NCBI GenBank assembly: GCA_944323585.1
Contig: CALUTA010000044.1
Coordinates: 1-10,262, forward strand
Length of the DNA stretch: 10,262 nt
From: Candidatus Gastranaerophilales bacterium
Lineage (GTDB): Bacteria; Cyanobacteriota; Vampirovibrionia; Gastranaerophilales; Gastranaerophilaceae
Direction: 5' to 3'
Shown here: piece after piece, positions 6,496 through 10,262 of the stretch
How the letters are laid out: every line of letters begins with the position of its first letter
How positions within the stretch are numbered: the first letter of the stretch is position 1
Translations under genes and position numbers: made by a program
Notes under the pieces: model-generated
Database searches by the model: none
What the model saw: only the letters and a program-made list of their open reading frames with translations
Told to the model about the DNA's origin: nothing

Positions 6496-7061
6496 TAGAA
6501 CAATTTGATATTGCAACGCAGGAAACATTACTGGAACTGGAAAAGACTCAACGGCAATTCTGGAACATATCACGTGTAACCGGAGAATTTTTGAACCTTC
6601 TTATCCGCACTGCAAAATCAAAAAATGTCTTGGAACTTGGCACTTCAAACGGATATTCAGGGATATGGATTGCAAAAGCGCTTAAAGAAACAGGCGGAAA
6701 GCTTACGACAATCGAATTTTACGAAAAACGGATTAAACCTGCCCGTGAAAACTTTGAAAAATGCGGGGTTCTGGATATCATTACAACGTTAGAGGGGTCT
6801 GCAATAAAAATTTTGGAATATATGCCTGAAGATGAAAAATTTGACTTTGTTTTTATAGACGCAAACAAAAGCGAAACTTTAAAATATTTTGAACTGATTC
6901 ATCCGCATCTTGTTAGGGGCGGATTTTTGGCAGTGGACAACGTGCTTTCCCACGAACAGAAGGTTAAGCCTTTCATTGACGAAATAAGCAGGCATCCGGA
7001 TTATGAAAACGTTGTTCTTACTCTTCCTGCGGGGCTTTCGCTTGCAAGAAAACTCGGTTAA
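6492..7061 (+). CDS. Class I SAM-dependent O-methyltransferase (COMT/YrrM-like)
   Basis: This 189-residue cytoplasmic protein has the SAM-binding motif VLELGTSNGYSG at 46-57. Glu75 follows in TTIEFYEKR and would bind the ribose. FDFVFIDANK (117-126) and GGFLAVDNVL (143-152) supply Asp123 and Asp149-Asn150, the expected divalent-metal ligands of the COMT-like O-methyltransferase family. The ending LPAGLSLARKLG also fits. Relatives methylate small catechols or, for YrrM/TrmR, 5-hydroxyuridine in tRNA. The sequence alone does not decide the substrate. It is about 25-30 residues shorter than typical YrrM, mainly at the N-terminus. The start overlaps the preceding stop by four bases (ATGA), with only a weak AAGAAG upstream, so expression probably depends on coupling to the propeller gene. 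It ends nine bases from the converging thiL stop. Confidence 0.88.
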   Translation: MIEQFDIATQETLLELEKTQRQFWNISRVTGEFLNLLIRTAKSKNVLELGTSNGYSGIWIAKALKETGGKLTTIEFYEKRIKPARENFEKCGVLDIITTLEGSAIKILEYMPEDEKFDFVFIDANKSETLKYFELIHPHLVRGGFLAVDNVLSHEQKVKPFIDEISRHPDYENVVLTLPAGLSLARKLG

Positions 7062-7070
7062 ATTTGAGAG

Positions 7071-7976
7071 TTAAAAATGATTAAAAATTTTTTCTTCCAC
7101 ATCAGATTTTGAGAAATGTTTTTTGATATTGTTTTCATACAAAACAGTGACACCGGAACCTTGCTTAACTTCGCCTATTACTGTCAAACCTTCCGCAGCT
7201 TCCTCATCAACAGTTGCAGCAAGCTGATAATCTTCCCCGCCAAAAAAGATTAAACCTTCATAATCTTCAAACATTTTTAAATCTTCGTCAAACGGAATTT
7301 TTGAAAAATCAATTTCAAGATTAACGCCGCTAGCATCCGCAATCTGCGACAGTGCGTCCATAAATCCGTCTGATGTGTCCATCATGGCATAATCATTTTT
7401 CATTGATTTTGATATTTTTTTAGAAAATTCAATCTGCGCTGACGGCATCAGATGTGCGTCTATAAATTTTTGCGGTTCGGATTTTCCTTCCGCCAGAAGC
7501 CTCAACCCTGCCCCGCTTGAACCATGAGGGCCTGACACAACTATTTTTTGTCCGATTTTTGCATTTTTTCTTGATGAAATTTTTCGCCCCTCAGTTTTTC
7601 CGATAGCGGTTACGGAAATAAAAATTTTGTCGGCTCCGGTAATGTCACCGCCGACAATTTCAACATCAGCCGAAGCATCTTTCATCCCTCTGTAAAAATC
7701 TTTTATAAAATCAACTGAAATATTCTCCGGCAGTGACAATCCTACAGTTAAAAATGCCGGCTTTGCCCCGCTTGCACAAATGTCAGAAATATTTACCATT
7801 GCTGACTTCCAGCCCAGCTGATACGGGGTTGTCCAATCAAGTTTAAAATGAACATCTTCCACAAGATTGTCCTGCGAAATCACAACTCCAAGGCTCTTGA
7901 GATAGGCACAGTCATCCCCTATATACGAAGAATTCAGAACTGTCTTAATTGTATTTATAAATTCTTTTTCTTTCAT
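7071..7976 (-). CDS. thiL: Thiamine-monophosphate kinase ThiL
   Basis: ThiL phosphorylates thiamine monophosphate with ATP to give the cofactor thiamine diphosphate, the last step of the pathway, in the cytoplasm. Its PurM/AIR synthetase-type signatures are in order: IGDDCA (19-24), DNLVEDVHF (36-44), VNISDICASGAKP (61-73), VGGDITG (108-114), DTSDGF (200-205) and GGEDYQL (246-252). These supply the Asp-rich Mg-ATP site. The chosen ATG at 7976 gives 301 residues, a little shorter than the E. coli protein (325). A TTG two codons upstream (7982) is possible. A GGAG is 20 bases from the ATG and 14 from the TTG, so neither start has a good ribosome site. It lies 36 bases after the GGDEF-protein gene on the same strand with no terminator visible, probably as its second operon member. 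No other thiamine gene is nearby. Confidence 0.95.
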   Translation of the reverse strand: MKEKEFINTIKTVLNSSYIGDDCAYLKSLGVVISQDNLVEDVHFKLDWTTPYQLGWKSAMVNISDICASGAKPAFLTVGLSLPENISVDFIKDFYRGMKDASADVEIVGGDITGADKIFISVTAIGKTEGRKISSRKNAKIGQKIVVSGPHGSSGAGLRLLAEGKSEPQKFIDAHLMPSAQIEFSKKISKSMKNDYAMMDTSDGFMDALSQIADASGVNLEIDFSKIPFDEDLKMFEDYEGLIFFGGEDYQLAATVDEEAAEGLTVIGEVKQGSGVTVLYENNIKKHFSKSDVEEKIFNHF

Positions 7977-8012
7977 AATCAATCTTTTCTGACCGGCTCC
8001 GCCTGTAAAGAA

Positions 8013-9917
8013 TTAATTCAGGTCATGCTCAATCAATGTGACAAATTCCTGCACCAGTGCCTCTGACCATTTTTTGCCGGTGTCTTTCTTAATCTCAATC
8101 AGAGCTTCAACCGGCGAAAGTTTTGCTCTGTAAGGCCTTTGTTCCGTCAGCGCAAAATAAGCATCCACAATCAAAATTATCTGGGAAGTTATCGGAATTT
8201 CATCTTTGGAAATTTTACCCGGATAACCTGTTCCGTCCCAATTTTCGTGATGATGCTCAATAATCGGAATAATATCCTGAACATAAGAAATTGGTTTCAA
8301 AATATCTCTTGCCGCAATCACAGGATGTTCCTGAACATGCCTGCGCTCTTCATCCGTCAGCGGAGCCGCCTTTTGCAAAATTTCTTTTGGAAGCATAATA
8401 TTTCCGATATCATACAAAAGCACCGCAACTTTAAGTCTGTCAATTTCATCCTTTGAAAGATCAAACCTTTTGGCAAGAGAAGATGCCAGCAGAACTTTTG
8501 ATTTAACCGAGCCTGCTTCATGCAGAGGATTGTAGGTTCTGGTGAGCATATCCGCTACAGTATAGAGAATTTCTTTAGGCATTTCTGTCTGCTGATTGAT
8601 GTTTGAAAGTTTTTCCACAAGTTCATTGGAAAGCGTTCCGTCAATCGGGACATTATGTTTTGACAGGATATCCATAAATGTATTCACTGCGACTTCCTGC
8701 CAGCTTGTTTCGGAAACCGGTTTGGCAAGAGTAACCTGGTTTCTTCCGTTGCGTTTAGACTGATACATAGCCTGATCCGTAAGTTCAAGAACTTCCTCAA
8801 GGCTGTCCGAATGCTCCGGAAATGATGCAACACCTATACTTGCCGTAATATGCCCGATTGTATCAAGTTCACGTGCTTCAATTGCTTTTCGGATTCTCTC
8901 TGCAGCTGTCATTGCACCTTTTGAGTCAATCCCCGGAAGAAGGATATTAAATTCTTCTCCGCCCATTCGTGCCGCAACATCTATTGACCTTGCATTGCTT
9001 TTTAAAACATCAGCAACAGTTCTAATCGCAAGATCTCCGTATGCATGCCCGAACCGGTCATTAATTTTCTTCAAAAAATCCAGATCCAGCCCGATTATGC
9101 TGAACGGTTGTTTTTGACGAAGTGAACGGGTAACTTCTTTTGAAATATATTCTTCAAAATATCTTCTGTTATAAAGCCCCGTGAGTCCGTCCGTAATCGC
9201 CTGTTCCCTGACCGCCTGAAACAAATCCGCAATAGTTATTGCCATTTCAATCTGCTGGGCAAAAATCGTCAGAAAATCAGTTTCGCTGTCTGCAAGTTCG
9301 TCACGTGATGAAAACACGCAAAACCACCCGAAAGGATTGTTTCTCGTATAAAGCGGAATTACAATCAACAGTTTGCTCTGAATTCCGCTCATAACCTTGT
9401 CGGAAATATTTTGCGGAAGATCCGGAATTATACTTTTTAGGGCTTCTGCAATATTTTTTGTTGTCCGAATTTCTCTTTTATTTAGCGCTTCTGCATAAAA
9501 ACTATCTTCAAAATAGTTTAGTCTTCGCATCTGCATCGGGATTTGGATTATTGAATTAACCCGCTTAATTACAGAATTGTCAGCCTCCGCAATTACCGAC
9601 ATATAAGACCCTTTTTCATCTTTTTGAAGCCTTAAAATCGTACTGTGAAGATACCCGAGTTCCCCTTGAAGGCTGTTTACAATAGTTTCAAGAACACTCT
9701 CAAGAGGTCTGGAAGAATTCATCATCTCCCAGATATGCTGAAGCGTAAGCATTCTTTTGTTGGCGATATTGAGTTCCTGAGTTCTTGCGGCAATCTGTTT
9801 TTCCAGCTCAAGATTACGTTCGTAAACCTCAAGATAATCCTGTTTATTTCCGTAAACGCTGTTTTCTATTTCCGCTAAAGTTTTTCTGTATTCTTTTAAT
9901 TTGTCAAAGAAACTCAT
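8013..9917 (-). CDS. GAF-GGDEF diguanylate cyclase with a degenerate HD-GYP domain
   Basis: This 634-residue cytoplasmic signalling protein has no membrane segment. Residues about 1-60 are a charged, probably coiled-coil helix. About 65-235 resembles a GAF sensor domain (IVIPLYTRNNPFGWFCVFS). About 240-398 is a GGDEF domain starting at DGLTGLYNRRYF. Its active site GGEEF is at 319-323, and the inhibitory I-site RSID (310-313) lies exactly five residues before it. Both predict product-inhibited synthesis of cyclic di-GMP. About 440-630 is HD-GYP-like and keeps HP (531-532), HHHENWDGTGYP (555-566) and VDAYFAL. However, the HD pair is Tyr502-Asp503, and Ser470 occupies the expected earlier His position. 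Phosphodiesterase activity is therefore doubtful. AAGGGG precedes the ATG. The gene has its own -10 box and is followed by thiL. Confidence 0.93.
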   Translation of the reverse strand: MSFFDKLKEYRKTLAEIENSVYGNKQDYLEVYERNLELEKQIAARTQELNIANKRMLTLQHIWEMMNSSRPLESVLETIVNSLQGELGYLHSTILRLQKDEKGSYMSVIAEADNSVIKRVNSIIQIPMQMRRLNYFEDSFYAEALNKREIRTTKNIAEALKSIIPDLPQNISDKVMSGIQSKLLIVIPLYTRNNPFGWFCVFSSRDELADSETDFLTIFAQQIEMAITIADLFQAVREQAITDGLTGLYNRRYFEEYISKEVTRSLRQKQPFSIIGLDLDFLKKINDRFGHAYGDLAIRTVADVLKSNARSIDVAARMGGEEFNILLPGIDSKGAMTAAERIRKAIEARELDTIGHITASIGVASFPEHSDSLEEVLELTDQAMYQSKRNGRNQVTLAKPVSETSWQEVAVNTFMDILSKHNVPIDGTLSNELVEKLSNINQQTEMPKEILYTVADMLTRTYNPLHEAGSVKSKVLLASSLAKRFDLSKDEIDRLKVAVLLYDIGNIMLPKEILQKAAPLTDEERRHVQEHPVIAARDILKPISYVQDIIPIIEHHHENWDGTGYPGKISKDEIPITSQIILIVDAYFALTEQRPYRAKLSPVEALIEIKKDTGKKWSEALVQEFVTLIEHDLN

Positions 9918-9954
9918 TATGCCCCTTCAAGTATATAAGCCAAAATACACTTAA

Positions 9955-9985
9955 ATTATAGCGTATTATGAGGCCGCTGTGTTAA
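9955..9985 (-). promoter_or_regulatory. Probable promoter of the GGDEF protein-thiL unit
   Basis: A perfect TATAAT (minus strand, 9960-9955) stands in the 48-base gap between the glycosyltransferase stop and the GGDEF-protein start. TTAACA (9985-9980) is a one-mismatch -35, though the 19-base spacer is long. Transcription would start near 9948 and give a leader of about 30 bases containing AAGGGG. The -35 would lie inside the end of the glycosyltransferase gene. Confidence 0.5.
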
Positions 9986-10262
9986 AATCAAGCATTTTTT
10001 TTACAATATTTAGTATTTTTTCGGGCGGAGGATTTTTAGTACAGAGTTTGTAATTATCGCCTTCCTTAGGGCAGGTTTTAGTGTAAGGACAGGGCTGGCA
10101 CTTTAATCCGCCGTTGATTGAAACATATTTGTCCGCCCCGAACGGTCCGTAATATTTGGGCGGGGTGCAGGTATATATTGCAATTACGGAAGGTTTATTA
10201 CTTGCCCAGGCAAGCTGAGCGCTTCCGCTGTCAGGCGACATAACAAGATCAACTCTGGAAAA
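9966..10262 (-). CDS. Glycosyltransferase family 9 (heptosyltransferase-like), C-terminal part
   Basis: Only the last 98 codons are in the window; the gene continues past the right edge. The visible part starts at FSRVDLVMSPDSGSAQLAWA, the family-9 pattern D-x-x-x-x-x-DSG-x-x-x-x-A in the C-terminal nucleotide-sugar-binding lobe. It continues with KPSVIAIYTCTPPKYYGPFG. Family members such as WaaC and WaaF add heptose or related sugars to lipopolysaccharide core at the inner face of the cytoplasmic membrane. The exact donor and acceptor cannot be told from this fragment. The tail has a cysteine cluster (CQPCPYTKTCP, then C at KLCTK) of a type seen in many family-9 enzymes. The ATG at 10241 is internal and not the start. 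The GGDEF-protein gene follows 48 bases downstream on the same strand. Confidence 0.85.
   Translation of the reverse strand, partial: FSRVDLVMSPDSGSAQLAWASNKPSVIAIYTCTPPKYYGPFGADKYVSINGGLKCQPCPYTKTCPKEGDNYKLCTKNPPPEKILNIVKKMLDFNTAAS

Noticed and set aside
6150..6503. Leftward 117-codon ORF within the propeller gene
   Set aside because: It is antisense to a gene with a signal peptide and clear repeats, and its Ser/Thr/Ile-rich composition is that of a complement reading.
7051..7072. AACTC/GAGTT inverted repeat at the convergent methyltransferase-thiL junction as a bidirectional terminator
   Set aside because: The stem is short, the loop is 12 bases, and no T-run follows directly on either strand.

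Overview
The window is AT-rich bacterial chromosome that looks like a housekeeping region. I see no CRISPR array, insertion sequence, phage gene, tRNA or rRNA. A Sec signal peptide and a family-9 (heptosyltransferase-type) glycosyltransferase suggest a diderm (Gram-negative-type) bacterium. The low GC and gene mix would fit an uncultured low-GC lineage such as the gut Melainabacteria/Vampirovibrionia. That placement is a low-confidence inference, because there is no 16S or other phylogenetic marker here.

Layout. Minus strand, 1-1346: the N-terminal part of mfd (transcription-repair coupling factor), running off the left edge. Minus strand, 1393-3037: murA (first committed step of peptidoglycan synthesis) overlaps a small unrecognised protein with two RWYDxDP repeats. 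A hairpin-plus-T-tract terminator follows, only 17 bases before the mfd start. A 209-base divergent spacer (3038-3246) holds a promoter for each side, and an inverted repeat overlaps the proposed -35 of the rightward one. Plus strand, 3247-7061: grpE and dnaJ (DnaK co-chaperones, with no dnaK between them), then an exported YVTN/YncE-like beta-propeller protein and a small class I O-methyltransferase. The last three genes overlap by 1 and 4 bases, so they are probably translationally coupled.

Minus strand, 7071-10262: thiL (thiamine monophosphate kinase) converges on the methyltransferase with a 9-base gap. Upstream of it lies a 634-residue GAF-GGDEF-HD-GYP-type signalling protein with its own good -10 box. 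At the right edge is the C-terminal part of a family-9 glycosyltransferase.

No obviously new multi-gene system is visible. The points most worth a second look are the HD-GYP domain, which has lost its first metal ligands beside an intact GGDEF site; the duplicated-motif protein coupled to murA; the exported propeller with an unrecognised N-terminal region in a chaperone operon; the dnaK-less grpE-dnaJ gap with a 15-codon ORF; and the unusual start region of mfd.
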